From Eubacteriales bacterium (GTDB lineage Bacteria > Bacillota > Clostridia > Lachnospirales > Lachnospiraceae), in contig JAUNPU010000005.1 of the NCBI GenBank assembly GCA_030536555.1, forward strand, positions 1 to 64,000: DNA of 64,000 nucleotides, in the 5' to 3' direction. Shown piece after piece: positions 1 through 9,086 of this stretch. Positions within the stretch are counted from its first letter, which is position 1. Every line of letters begins with the position of its first letter. The notes below the pieces were generated by a model, which did no database searches, was not told the DNA's origin, and saw only the letters and a list, made by a program, of their open reading frames with translations. The translations under genes were made by a program, and so were the position numbers.

Positions 1-24
1 TTTTCTTTTTTGAGTAATTTTTAA

Positions 25-60
25 GAGGAGGATGCGACCGGTGACGGTCACATCCTCCTC
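25..60 (-). terminator. Terminator closing the WYL/dynamin/HerA/toxin operon
   Basis: A 16-bp stem (GAGGAGGATG...CATCCTCCTC, one G-U pair on the minus strand) with a 4-nt loop lies just past the immunity gene. The following tract is A/T rich (TTAAAAATT) rather than a pure U run. The very stable stem and its position make it the likely end of the long minus-strand operon. Bases 61-107 hold nothing recognisable. Confidence 0.75.
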
Positions 61-107
61 TGCTATAGGCTATCTATTTCCCGACAGCCCCTTTTGGTTT
101 TTCCGTT

Positions 108-494
108 TTAGATCAGAGAATTAATATAACTTTTAAAAGAATCAAATATTTTCTTTATACCTGCATTATTTAACTCGTATATCTCCCCTTCTTCATTCTG
201 CAATATTAAAATCCCATCAATCCCAAGATTTTCAATGAGGTAACAATTTTTTGGAAATATATTGTTGTTAGCTCTCTCATTCAACGTCTCGCCAACTACA
301 TCAAGATACATATCCCCGCCAAGCCCCATGAATTCATGGCTTCCAAATGATACAACACCATATTCCATCAGATAATTACGGAATTCATCGCTGAAACAGA
401 CACCCAGCTTCTGCTCCGCAGCAATGACTGTTTCCGCACTCACTCCTTTTAAATGAAAAACTTTCGATGTTACGCAATCAAATAATTTACTCAT
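108..494 (-). CDS. SMI1/KNR4 (SUKH) family immunity protein
   Basis: A 128-residue soluble protein with the SUKH pattern: an N-terminal helix (AETVIAAEQKLGVCFSDEF), the Y..YG.(V/I)SFGS.E..GLGG segment near residues 40-60, and a later L.NEEGEIYEL strand. SUKH proteins are classical immunity proteins that bind and neutralise nuclease toxins in polymorphic toxin systems. The start codon lies inside the end of the preceding nuclease gene (8-bp overlap), so the two are translationally coupled, as expected for a toxin-immunity pair. It is the last gene of the operon. The family call is by motif reading; inhibition of this particular neighbour is inferred from position. Confidence 0.82.
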   Translation of the reverse strand: MSKLFDCVTSKVFHLKGVSAETVIAAEQKLGVCFSDEFRNYLMEYGVVSFGSHEFMGLGGDMYLDVVGETLNERANNNIFPKNCYLIENLGIDGILILQNEEGEIYELNNAGIKKIFDSFKSYINSLI

Positions 495-1050
495 CTTTTA
501 TCACCCCTGCTCTATTCTGCCAATGCTCTGCTCTTTCATGTCCAAATTTTTCTCTGTCAATTTCGCTTTCTATCGTCTTTACATGCAGAATCGTATCATT
601 CCCCTGACCTCGATGTTCCTGCATTGTCAGCTCTGCCAGAGGAGAATCCTGATGCTGTCCGATATGATGCAATTCGTAAGGACGTCCTTCCGGTGTCAAT
701 GGGGCAAGCCCCTGTTTCATTCTCTCACAATTGCTATGTCCAAACCCGTCTCTCTGCTCCATATCGATATCTGGTCTGAGCAGGCACGTTTTCTCTCCCA
801 CCTTTGCTTCCACCAGCTCCGCCTCTTTATAGATCTGATATTCTTTCATCGAGCTGATACCATCTATAATAGAATCAGACCATTCTGTTTCTTCCCGAAT
901 CAACTGTTTTTCTTCAGGAATCAACTGGCGCTCTTCCGTATTATCCAGTTTTTGATAAGGTTCATCCATACGTTCAATATCATCCGCTTTCAGAGGCAAG
1001 TCTGTGTTTTCCACACTCCCCCCAGCTTCTAACGCTTCAAAAATAAACAT
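487..1050 (-). CDS. LHH/HNH-superfamily nuclease toxin
   Basis: 187 residues. The C-terminal half (about 85-187) matches the LHH nuclease toxin domain of the HNH/Endonuclease VII superfamily: RPDIDMEQRDGFG, then GLAP.TPEGRPYELHHIGQ with the diagnostic L-H-H, then H.GQGN and a C-terminal H.ERAEHW. The N-terminal ~80 residues are acidic and Q/E rich with no recognised domain. LHH toxins usually cap very large secreted proteins, so this free-standing short form is odd and implies the N-terminal region is the export or docking part. GAGGGGAG precedes the ATG by 6 nt. It sits 15 bp after the HerA-type ATPase and overlaps the SUKH gene. Confidence 0.8.
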   Translation of the reverse strand: MFIFEALEAGGSVENTDLPLKADDIERMDEPYQKLDNTEERQLIPEEKQLIREETEWSDSIIDGISSMKEYQIYKEAELVEAKVGEKTCLLRPDIDMEQRDGFGHSNCERMKQGLAPLTPEGRPYELHHIGQHQDSPLAELTMQEHRGQGNDTILHVKTIESEIDREKFGHERAEHWQNRAGVIKDE

Positions 1051-1065
1051 TCTGGCTCCCCTCTT

Positions 1066-4000
1066 TCACATGATTTTATGTCGAATCTGATAATCCCATT
1101 CATAATACCGCTTAAGCTCTCTACTTCCTTTCTTTGAGTAAACTTTAAGAAAACAATGGTTCACTTCCAGTCTGGTCAGCTCTGATACACTTCCATCCAG
1201 ATAATAATTCTGAAGCTGCAACAGGGAATCCTGCATTTCTTCCACCGAATTGGCTGAATCGCAGACATATCCAATCTCTTTTCCGCATCCCAAAACCTCT
1301 GTCACCATCTCTGCCAACACATCAAATTTGCATCCTCGCCATGCACGCATTTGATCTGCTATTCCATCTCCAGAGAGATATTGACGAATCATCATCCTGC
1401 TGTGTGTAGAGAGCTGCAGCGAATCGATTTTTTTCTTTATCAATTCCAAATCCGGATCAAGTGTCTCGGATATCCGGTTCATCAGTACCCATTTGACCAA
1501 CTCTGCCTTAATCCTGCAGTCTTCCCCGTCACGCACTTCTGGTCGTTTTTTATATCGGAATGTCTCATCATACAGGAATTTATCAAATTTACACAGTACC
1601 GGTTCCATCCAGTTATTTTGATACACAGCAGCCACTCCCAGCGGCAGTCTGGCTACTTCCTCAATCTGCCCGTCATTTAATCCCGCAGCTCTACCAGCAA
1701 GCAGCCTGTCATGATATTCTGGTGTCCGCAAAATAATCTTGGTATTTGTATTTCTTATCACCGACATATCCAGCAGTCCCGGTGCCTGGTCAGCGATAAT
1801 GAATCCTTCCCCGTAAGTACGCATCTCAGCAATTGCATTTGAAATCATCTCCACAGACTTTCCAAGGACATTGCTGCTTTCCGGGTTCTGTTCAGATGCA
1901 GGGCGTTTCAGCAGGTTATGAGCCTCTTCCAGAACTGTAATGTGTTTCAATCCGGCATTGGAACCTCCCTGTGACATCCTGTATTCCTGAAGCTTCATTA
2001 CCAGAATTCCCATAATCAACGATTTCGTCTCCATTGATCCAACCCGGCTGAGATCCACAATTACATTGTTATCAAATAATGCTTCCCCGCTAATCTCATC
2101 GGCTGCAAAAATTCTTCCGTTCAGTCCGTTTGTAAGAGAACGTACTCTGGTCAAAAGCGATCCTTTGTAATTACTCTTTACTTCCTCATCATACGCTGAG
2201 CGGTCAATCACGACCTGCAGTGCTTTCTGCAAATCGGAAAATGTCGGAAAAAGATCATTTCCATATCTGTTTTCCGACAGATTCAGATCCCATCCACAGG
2301 AAAGGTAAGCCTCCTCCAACGCCTCTTTCAAAACAGCCGGCATGGCGGCATACATCGCCCAGCAGACATTAAAAATCTCAATAAGCCGGTCAATATGCTC
2401 CAGAATATGCACATCTTCATGAAACGAAAATGGGTTGACTTTTAACAGTTCCGTCTTTTTATCGTTCGTTCCGAGAACCATCACTTTACATCGGTTTCCG
2501 AAAATATGTTTATACTCTCCTTTCGCCGGTTCCACAACAAGAAACGGAATCTGCTCTTTTTCCAGTTTGTCAATCATCTGATAAATCGCATTCGATTTTC
2601 CAGTCCCCGTGGATCCGGTAACAAACGTATGGGAAGCGAGAGAAGGAACTTCCAGACACACCTCCGTCTTCTCCTCCTTCCCCATAAAATATAGCTGTCC
2701 CAGTTTGATTGTCTCCTGTCCGTAAGCCAAAATATTGCGCCCAAACGGCTGCATCGGAATCACTGCCAGCCCATTGACTGATTTTTTCGGAAATCCGAGC
2801 TGAACTGTCAGCTCCGGTCCGCTTACCATTGCAGTCGTTGATACCTGCACCTGTTCATTTACGTCAAATGTCGGATGTGCAACGTGTTTCAGGCATTTAA
2901 GGATTTTTGAAAATGATGTAACAGAGGTATTGTTCTCCGGTTTCACCCAGCAGTTTATCGCCGAGACCTGTGCCGCGGAACGCTCCCCCTTCATCAGGGA
3001 TGCAAAGTTCCCAGCCACATTCAGCGCCGTTTCCTTATCATCTGCAAGAACATAAGTTGCAGAATAAAAAGCCCCGTATCCCTCACATTCATCAATCCGT
3101 TCAATATTCTTTTCTATCTTATCAAGCATGGACTTGATCATCCGGTTTTCAACAGTAACCTGTGTGCTGTCACTCACCGTATGTCCCAATCCTCTCATTT
3201 CAGAATGCCCGCTACCTGTCTGCTCTGATGTCTGACGCGAAGTTCCCAGACTGTCCGTGTTCGTAGTTCCATGGCTTTTGGAATGATTAAATCCTGCTGA
3301 CAGAATAAAGGACACACCCAGATTAAATCCATTGGAATAATTCACACTGTCCGACTTACTCTGCGTTCTTGTGATTCCTTCTGTGATACCTTTTACATAA
3401 TTCTCCGTATCAGTTCGTGAAATACTGATTGATTCTGACTTTCCTTTCGTTTCTATCACCCGGTATAACGGCAGCAAGTAGTTGTAGATATTCTCATATC
3501 CATGACGGACTTCCATAACCTTCGCCGGGCTGACCGGATCTGCAATCGTAAGTATGGTATATTTCCTGCCCTTCAGTGAATCCACCAGATTCTCCATTCC
3601 CTGGACGTAGGCTTCCATACCGGTCTGCTCCGCATTTCTCAAAGACGGGACGACCGACACAGAACAAACTGTATTTCCGGCAATTGTTTCCTGAAAGCCA
3701 TCCAATTCCTGCGCTTCTATGCTGTCTATTTCCGATCCACCGAAATTTCCCTGGATCGTACCTTCAAACGCATTCAACAATGCTTCCCTGTCCTGCTGCC
3801 CTGAAACTCCCTTTTCCTGTTTTGCAACAATTCCAATATAATAATCTACGCAATCTCCCGAACTATGGATTGAAGTAATAATCGTACCGTTTAAGGCATG
3901 GGCTACATTCACGACCGTAATCAGCTTATTTAAAAAATTCTCATTCGTATCATATACAAATTTCCTGAGATGATAGATTCTTGCGTGTTTTTTTAAGTCA

Positions 4001-4140
4001 AGCGCCAGTTCCCCCATTTTCACATTCCGCAATTTGTATGTATTTTCATCGGTCAGAAACGAAAGGTATTTTTTATTAATAATACTGTCCGTCAATTCCA
4101 ACGCCACATTTAACTGTTCCAACTGTTTTGTTTCTTCCAT
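1066..4140 (-). CDS. HerA/VirB4-type (DUF87-like) ATPase, 1024 aa
   Basis: Large P-loop ATPase. Walker A GSTGTGKS lies near residue 510, Walker B VLEEAHN (hhhEEAH, as in HerA/VirB4/TraG) near 737, and a sensor segment ADQAPGLLD with NTNTKIILR near 783-800. The ~500-residue N-terminal region has no recognised domain and includes a Ser/Thr/Asn/Gly/His-rich low-complexity stretch (about residues 265-325). The C-terminal ~150 residues are helical. Relatives are ring-forming motors that pump DNA or protein through membranes, or act with nucleases in anti-phage HerA systems. GGGGAG precedes the ATG by 7 nt. It lies 24 bp after a dynamin-like gene and directly before the toxin-immunity pair, so it could drive toxin export. 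Substrate is unknown. Confidence 0.75.
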   Translation of the reverse strand: MEETKQLEQLNVALELTDSIINKKYLSFLTDENTYKLRNVKMGELALDLKKHARIYHLRKFVYDTNENFLNKLITVVNVAHALNGTIITSIHSSGDCVDYYIGIVAKQEKGVSGQQDREALLNAFEGTIQGNFGGSEIDSIEAQELDGFQETIAGNTVCSVSVVPSLRNAEQTGMEAYVQGMENLVDSLKGRKYTILTIADPVSPAKVMEVRHGYENIYNYLLPLYRVIETKGKSESISISRTDTENYVKGITEGITRTQSKSDSVNYSNGFNLGVSFILSAGFNHSKSHGTTNTDSLGTSRQTSEQTGSGHSEMRGLGHTVSDSTQVTVENRMIKSMLDKIEKNIERIDECEGYGAFYSATYVLADDKETALNVAGNFASLMKGERSAAQVSAINCWVKPENNTSVTSFSKILKCLKHVAHPTFDVNEQVQVSTTAMVSGPELTVQLGFPKKSVNGLAVIPMQPFGRNILAYGQETIKLGQLYFMGKEEKTEVCLEVPSLASHTFVTGSTGTGKSNAIYQMIDKLEKEQIPFLVVEPAKGEYKHIFGNRCKVMVLGTNDKKTELLKVNPFSFHEDVHILEHIDRLIEIFNVCWAMYAAMPAVLKEALEEAYLSCGWDLNLSENRYGNDLFPTFSDLQKALQVVIDRSAYDEEVKSNYKGSLLTRVRSLTNGLNGRIFAADEISGEALFDNNVIVDLSRVGSMETKSLIMGILVMKLQEYRMSQGGSNAGLKHITVLEEAHNLLKRPASEQNPESSNVLGKSVEMISNAIAEMRTYGEGFIIADQAPGLLDMSVIRNTNTKIILRTPEYHDRLLAGRAAGLNDGQIEEVARLPLGVAAVYQNNWMEPVLCKFDKFLYDETFRYKKRPEVRDGEDCRIKAELVKWVLMNRISETLDPDLELIKKKIDSLQLSTHSRMMIRQYLSGDGIADQMRAWRGCKFDVLAEMVTEVLGCGKEIGYVCDSANSVEEMQDSLLQLQNYYLDGSVSELTRLEVNHCFLKVYSKKGSRELKRYYEWDYQIRHKIM

Positions 4141-4164
4141 CGTAATCTCCCCGCCTCTTTATCG

Positions 4165-6327
4165 CTACAGTTCATTTTGGATACTCTTAATCACCGACAG
4201 GTACTTGCTGTTTTTCTCAATTTCTGTCTTCTTATCCGCAACAGCCGCCTTGATGCTTTCAAACTCCTTTGACACTTTTTCCAGAATATCATCACATAAC
4301 GTTGCCTGCACGCTCATCATCCCACTCTGGAAACCAGAAATCGTCTCATCCACTTTGGTAATCATGGAAGCATAAAGTTTCTCTACTGTATTCGACAACA
4401 GATTTCGGAACCGGTCCTGATCTGCACTGTTCTTGATCTCTCCTGAAAACTGTTTTCCTATTTCCTCCAATTCCCTGTCCACATTGATATGTACCTCCGG
4501 GAATTCAATGACATTCAATGCATTCTGCACAATGATCCGGAAATAGTTTGCATCGAAATCCTGATCAGCCGCATCAAAATTCCGAATCACCGTCTCCAAC
4601 AGCTTTCTACGGTAAGCCTTCAGTTCTACGGTCTGCCGGAATACTTCTTCAATCGCACTGGCAGCCCCTTTTCCGTATGCCGTAATCTGTTCCAATGCAT
4701 CAGAAGCAGCAAGATAGGTATAGGTTGTGGTGTAGGTGTAGTGTTCCGTCTGCGCTCCCAGATGAATCGGTCCGAAATTAAATTTATAGGTGGTAGACGA
4801 ACCATGATGCGTCTCCGTTCCTGTATGCATTTCAAGCTTTGCCGCATCGATACTCATATCCCGTAAGGTTCTGTTGACATCCAGCTTCTGCAGCTTGATC
4901 TTTTCAATGGTATCTCCGAACACCTCCATGACATCTGCCTTGATTGCATTGATCTTACTTTCAAAAAATCTCTGTTTTTCTTCCAGACTGTCCTTGTCAT
5001 TAGCCTGCAGACATTCTATGTAGAATTCCGTCTGGCGCTGAAGATCAGAAAAATAATTTCTCAGTTCTTCATATACCTTGGGAATAAATTCTCTCTGTTT
5101 CTCTTCCAGAAGTCTCTGCTTTTCTTCCTTGATTGCTGCATACACCGCCTGCACTTCATCGAAATTCCCGATTGCAAGAAATTCCTCTTTCATATGCTCT
5201 GGCGAAAGGAATCCCTTCCAGTATTTGTAATCCGCTCGTTCCTCGGTTGAATAGTCCTCATACTCTTTTAACGCCATATCCTGTGCTCTCGAAGACACAA
5301 GCAGCGGTTTCTCACATTCTTTCAAAATCTTCAGGATCATCTCGTGACCGGCAGTATAGGTCTGTTCTTTAAATGACGCAATTTTCTCCTTAACACGCCT
5401 GCCAAGGCTTTCCTCCACGATTTTCTTCGCATCAGGAAGATTGTCTGCCTTAGATGCACTCTTTTCCTGACTCATCCATCCCGGTTTGTTCTTAAAAATC
5501 GATGATTTCTCTTCTTTTTTCAACACATCCCGTAATCCGCTGTCATACTGGCTTGCCACAAGAACCATTTTCTTGACGCCTTTCTGCGGAAGCTGCTTGC
5601 AGAGAAGTTCCCAGTCATTCATATCCAGGAATGATCCTGCTCTGCTCAAAAAGAATACCACATCACAGACCTCGATAAACTCTTTCGTTCTCAGGGTCCG
5701 GGACGGAATCGGGTCATTCAGTCCCGGGGTATCCACGATAGAAATATCCTTGAATTCCTCCCTGTTCATATAAATCACAACAGACTTTACCAACGGTGTG
5801 TAAGCCCCATTCTCACCTACATAATCGTTAAGGAACTGGAGCAGTTCCGTATATTCCTCAAACGTCTTATCCAGATTTCCCCGCTGCAGGATTTCACTGA
5901 CCGCAATGGCTCTGCTCCTTGCCATTTCCACTAATTCTCTGGCAGATTTTGTCACCTCATTTTTGTCACCGAGCTTTGCATCCTCCTCAATCCCATCCCA
6001 CTCTTCCATGGAATAGAATTCAATCACGACCCGGTTCTGGTCACTATACTCCATTTTCGTCAGCGCAGCTGTTTTAGGTGTCGCAGCTTTTGGTAAAACT
6101 TCTTCACCATGAAACAGTAGTGTATTAAGAAACGAAGATTTTCCCGCTTTCACTCTGCCGATCACACCGATATTCAGTTTTCTGCCTTCCCTGTAAAAAT
6201 CCTCTATTTTCATGGAAAAATTTTTATTGATCTGCTGGATATCGAACAGTGTATCTTCCGTGGCGTATGGTTCGATTTGCTGAATCATATGCTGGATTTT
6301 TTGATTGATTTCTTCGTAGTTTTTCAT
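4165..6327 (-). CDS. Dynamin-family GTPase (DLP 3), about 720 aa
   Basis: Dynamin-like GTPase: G1 GRVKAGKSSFLN near residues 55-66, a switch Thr in ATPKTAALT, G3 DTPGLNDP near 197. The G4 position reads ASQYD rather than the usual N/T-K-x-D, so nucleotide specificity may be relaxed. A long helical, charged C-terminal region (coiled coil with GSSTTYKFNFGP in the middle) follows, as in the stalk of bacterial dynamin-like proteins, which remodel membranes. I chose the ATG at 6327 because GGAGG lies about 11 nt upstream; an ATG six codons earlier (6345) has no such site. Neighbours are a beta-helix protein upstream and the HerA-type ATPase downstream, on the same strand. Confidence 0.8.
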   Translation of the reverse strand: MKNYEEINQKIQHMIQQIEPYATEDTLFDIQQINKNFSMKIEDFYREGRKLNIGVIGRVKAGKSSFLNTLLFHGEEVLPKAATPKTAALTKMEYSDQNRVVIEFYSMEEWDGIEEDAKLGDKNEVTKSARELVEMARSRAIAVSEILQRGNLDKTFEEYTELLQFLNDYVGENGAYTPLVKSVVIYMNREEFKDISIVDTPGLNDPIPSRTLRTKEFIEVCDVVFFLSRAGSFLDMNDWELLCKQLPQKGVKKMVLVASQYDSGLRDVLKKEEKSSIFKNKPGWMSQEKSASKADNLPDAKKIVEESLGRRVKEKIASFKEQTYTAGHEMILKILKECEKPLLVSSRAQDMALKEYEDYSTEERADYKYWKGFLSPEHMKEEFLAIGNFDEVQAVYAAIKEEKQRLLEEKQREFIPKVYEELRNYFSDLQRQTEFYIECLQANDKDSLEEKQRFFESKINAIKADVMEVFGDTIEKIKLQKLDVNRTLRDMSIDAAKLEMHTGTETHHGSSTTYKFNFGPIHLGAQTEHYTYTTTYTYLAASDALEQITAYGKGAASAIEEVFRQTVELKAYRRKLLETVIRNFDAADQDFDANYFRIIVQNALNVIEFPEVHINVDRELEEIGKQFSGEIKNSADQDRFRNLLSNTVEKLYASMITKVDETISGFQSGMMSVQATLCDDILEKVSKEFESIKAAVADKKTEIEKNSKYLSVIKSIQNEL

Positions 6328-6356
6328 TAAATGTTGTTCCTCCATTCAGCTGCTGT

Positions 6357-7784
6357 TTACTCTATTTTCCCTTTCATATTATGTGTAAAAGAATCATCGA
6401 ACCTACACTGTGTAGTGGTACATTCACTAAACGTATTATTTTTTTCATAGGTATTGTTACTGTATGCTAAAATGTAATTGTTAAAATTCTTATCATTAAC
6501 ATTTTCTCCATCGCACTTACATTTTGTAAATATATTATCAATAACCTTTCCGCCACCTGCTTTTACAATGTACATGTAGAAATAATCAAATCGCCCATAT
6601 TCCCCCTCCCCATATGAAGAACAATCAGAAAAGATACAGTTTTCAACTGTTGTTCTATCTGCATCAATGATTGCACAGCTGGCTTTCGAATCAGCATGTA
6701 CACCTATCCGACAATTGTCAAATTTACAGGATATAATTTCTGAATCAATCAGTTTTAGTAAGCTGCTATTATTTGCAAAACCTTCCACAAAACAATTCTT
6801 GAAAGTTGTATTTTCTAGTTTTGCATTGGTCAGTTCAAGTAGAAATTTCTTTTTATCTGACTTATTATATTTATACCTCGAAGATCCCATAAATGGCATC
6901 AATCCGATTGAATTAGCCGTATTAGATTTTAAATTGTTCTGTTTACAATTTTTAAAAAAACACTCTTTCAAATAAACCTTCGTTTTCTTGGCAACCAGTC
7001 CAACAACATTCTCAAATTGGCAATTCTTGAAAATCAAACTAGACTTTCCGAACTGATCCAAATCAATCTGCTGGTTTTTGTCTCTTATGTTTCCATTTAC
7101 AATCATTATATTGGGGCTATCACAGGATGCAATCTGCGAAATATCTCCCAATACATAAAACTCCAATTTTGAACCCAGATATGGAATATAGTAATTAACA
7201 TTTATTTTGTCTACCAATTCATACATCTGTTCTTTATCACACACTAGTATTGCTTTCACCAACTGCAATATTACTCTTATATCTTTTTCTTTATAATCTG
7301 CATATGCAAATATTTCACACAGATATTCTGCCTGTTTGCTGTCCGGCATTCCGTCCAGCGAAATCATCAACAAGAAATCAACCAGCAGATTTCTCTTTTC
7401 ATCTGCTGAAACGCCATTCAGCAATAATTCCCAGTCATCCATCGAAAAGATTTTTGAATCCCGCAGCAGATTTTCTGATATCTGAGAGGAATAATGAACA
7501 TGGTAAATTCTGAATATGTAATAAAACTGCTTTATCTTTTTCTCTTTTTCTTCAACCAAATCAATCGCCGATGCCAGTGCAACACAATATTTGTATGCTA
7601 ATTCTTCATCCAGATTTTCTATGATATGCTTTAAAAATTTTGACTGAATTGCATACTTTTCGATTTTGTCAATATCAATTATGATTTCTTCCGGCTGTTC
7701 CAGATTATCTTTGATGTTGTCTAGTGTAGTCATCATTTCAATCATCTGCATATCCAGTTTTTGAACTTCACGGATTATATTCAC
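6357..7784 (-). CDS. TerB-like helical domain plus right-handed beta-helix protein (475 aa)
   Basis: Two-part protein, paralogous to the next gene upstream. Residues about 1-210 are all-helical with a segment (LLVDFLLMISLDGMPDSKQ) resembling TerB-like domains. Residues about 225-475 contain repeated strands of the type hxNCxFxNC/hEN(C/T)xF (for example LIFKNCQFENV, LKECFFKNC, ENTTFKNC, VENCIFSDC), typical of parallel beta-helices with Asn/Cys ladders. No catalytic residues are evident, so a scaffold or binding role is likely. The start is GTG, with AAGGAGG 8-9 nt upstream overlapping the end of the preceding gene. The gene is markedly AT-rich. Function unknown; the domain calls are structural impressions. 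Confidence 0.6.
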   Translation of the reverse strand: MNIIREVQKLDMQMIEMMTTLDNIKDNLEQPEEIIIDIDKIEKYAIQSKFLKHIIENLDEELAYKYCVALASAIDLVEEKEKKIKQFYYIFRIYHVHYSSQISENLLRDSKIFSMDDWELLLNGVSADEKRNLLVDFLLMISLDGMPDSKQAEYLCEIFAYADYKEKDIRVILQLVKAILVCDKEQMYELVDKINVNYYIPYLGSKLEFYVLGDISQIASCDSPNIMIVNGNIRDKNQQIDLDQFGKSSLIFKNCQFENVVGLVAKKTKVYLKECFFKNCKQNNLKSNTANSIGLMPFMGSSRYKYNKSDKKKFLLELTNAKLENTTFKNCFVEGFANNSSLLKLIDSEIISCKFDNCRIGVHADSKASCAIIDADRTTVENCIFSDCSSYGEGEYGRFDYFYMYIVKAGGGKVIDNIFTKCKCDGENVNDKNFNNYILAYSNNTYEKNNTFSECTTTQCRFDDSFTHNMKGKIE

Positions 7785-7785
7785 T

Positions 7786-9084
7786 TTACTTTTCCTCCTT
7801 AAAGAAATCGTTCAAATACGTTCCATCACCAATATAATAAGGGTATAACAAATCTTCACAATCCGATGCAATATTATCACTATAAGCTGCTTTCGACTCC
7901 AATGAAAGGAAAAAATAACTACTAGATGGAAATTTGCAATTTGACATTTTACATTTGAATATGCTTCCTCCATGCATTCGAATCATACATCTATTAGAGT
8001 AATTAAAATCTCTTCTCACTAAAATTGTATCAAAATCACAACCTGATATTATTGTATTTTTTGATACACTCAGCCCTCCTAAGTATTTATAATCAGCATA
8101 GATGTTTATATTTTTAAAAATACATTTTTCCACAATGCTGTCTTCTAACACTAATAAATATTCTAAATCTTTCTGTTTTCGTGCTGTCAAATTCAAAAAT
8201 TTACAATTCTTTATTCTTGCATTTCGTAATTTCATTAATGTACTTTCCACTTCACTTTTCTCAAATGTACATCCATCAAATATAAGTTGTTTCTTCGTAT
8301 TGTATATCTCCTGTACCCCCACAAAGCTGCATCCTTTAAACTCCAAAACCTTTGCCTCATAATCATTAAAATTGATACTGGATACTGACTGATATACTTC
8401 GCTAATAAATATAATCTTATCCGCAGCCACATGCTTCGCCTGTTCCAAATCATGAACCAGAACCCCATCTGGCGGATTCTTCATATAACAGTATACATGT
8501 TCAATCTTCATATACTGTCTCTGCCCCATTACCACCCCATCGTTCTGCTCCAAAAGCCCTTTCACGATACATCCAATCGCCTTTGCCGTATCCTGTTTCA
8601 GTCCCAGCATAGCCATAAATCCAATCGCAAAATCAAGCTGTTTTTCTTCCGGCTGTCCATTCAGATAGCACATAAGCAGCAGATCAATCAACAACGCAAT
8701 CTGTAAATCCTCATCCTTTATTTCCTGAAACTCGTCAATACTCTTTTCTGTCAGCAGCATCCCGTCCGTAACCAGATTTTCAATATCAACATCCGGATTT
8801 TTGCAAGCTGCCAGAATCCTTGCCATAAAACGAATCTGGGTCGTCCGTCTCTCCTTGCCCGCAGACAGACTGATCATACTGGCTAAGATCGTCAGATACT
8901 TTCTGCCAATCAGACTATCCTTTGTGGTCAGAATATGCTGCTTGAACGGTCTCGCCTTCGCTGAAAACCATATTTCCCCAAAATTAATATTCTCTGTATG
9001 TGCCTCATCCTGTTTGGCAAGCAACGTATCCATTGCTTCATATAACCGTTTTGCATCCGTTGTCAATTCCCGTAAATCTGCCAT
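7786..9084 (-). CDS. TerB-like helical domain plus right-handed beta-helix protein (432 aa), paralogue
   Basis: Same architecture as the adjacent 475-residue protein. There is an N-terminal helical region (LLIDLLLMCYLNGQPEEKQ, with L..A..FM..LGL) resembling TerB, then a shorter beta-helix with rungs such as LEFKGCSFVGV, LIFDGCTFEK, IKNCKFLNL, VEKCIFKNI and ISGCDFDTI. The pair presumably arose by duplication and then diverged. ATG is preceded by AAGGGG. The gene starts 2 bp from the end of a dynamin-like gene and ends 1 bp before the paralogue's GTG, so all are co-translated. No enzymatic motif was seen. It probably acts as an oligomeric scaffold with the neighbouring GTPases, which is inference from context. 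Confidence 0.6.
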   Translation of the reverse strand: MADLRELTTDAKRLYEAMDTLLAKQDEAHTENINFGEIWFSAKARPFKQHILTTKDSLIGRKYLTILASMISLSAGKERRTTQIRFMARILAACKNPDVDIENLVTDGMLLTEKSIDEFQEIKDEDLQIALLIDLLLMCYLNGQPEEKQLDFAIGFMAMLGLKQDTAKAIGCIVKGLLEQNDGVVMGQRQYMKIEHVYCYMKNPPDGVLVHDLEQAKHVAADKIIFISEVYQSVSSINFNDYEAKVLEFKGCSFVGVQEIYNTKKQLIFDGCTFEKSEVESTLMKLRNARIKNCKFLNLTARKQKDLEYLLVLEDSIVEKCIFKNINIYADYKYLGGLSVSKNTIISGCDFDTILVRRDFNYSNRCMIRMHGGSIFKCKMSNCKFPSSSYFFLSLESKAAYSDNIASDCEDLLYPYYIGDGTYLNDFFKEEK

Positions 9085-9086
9085 AC

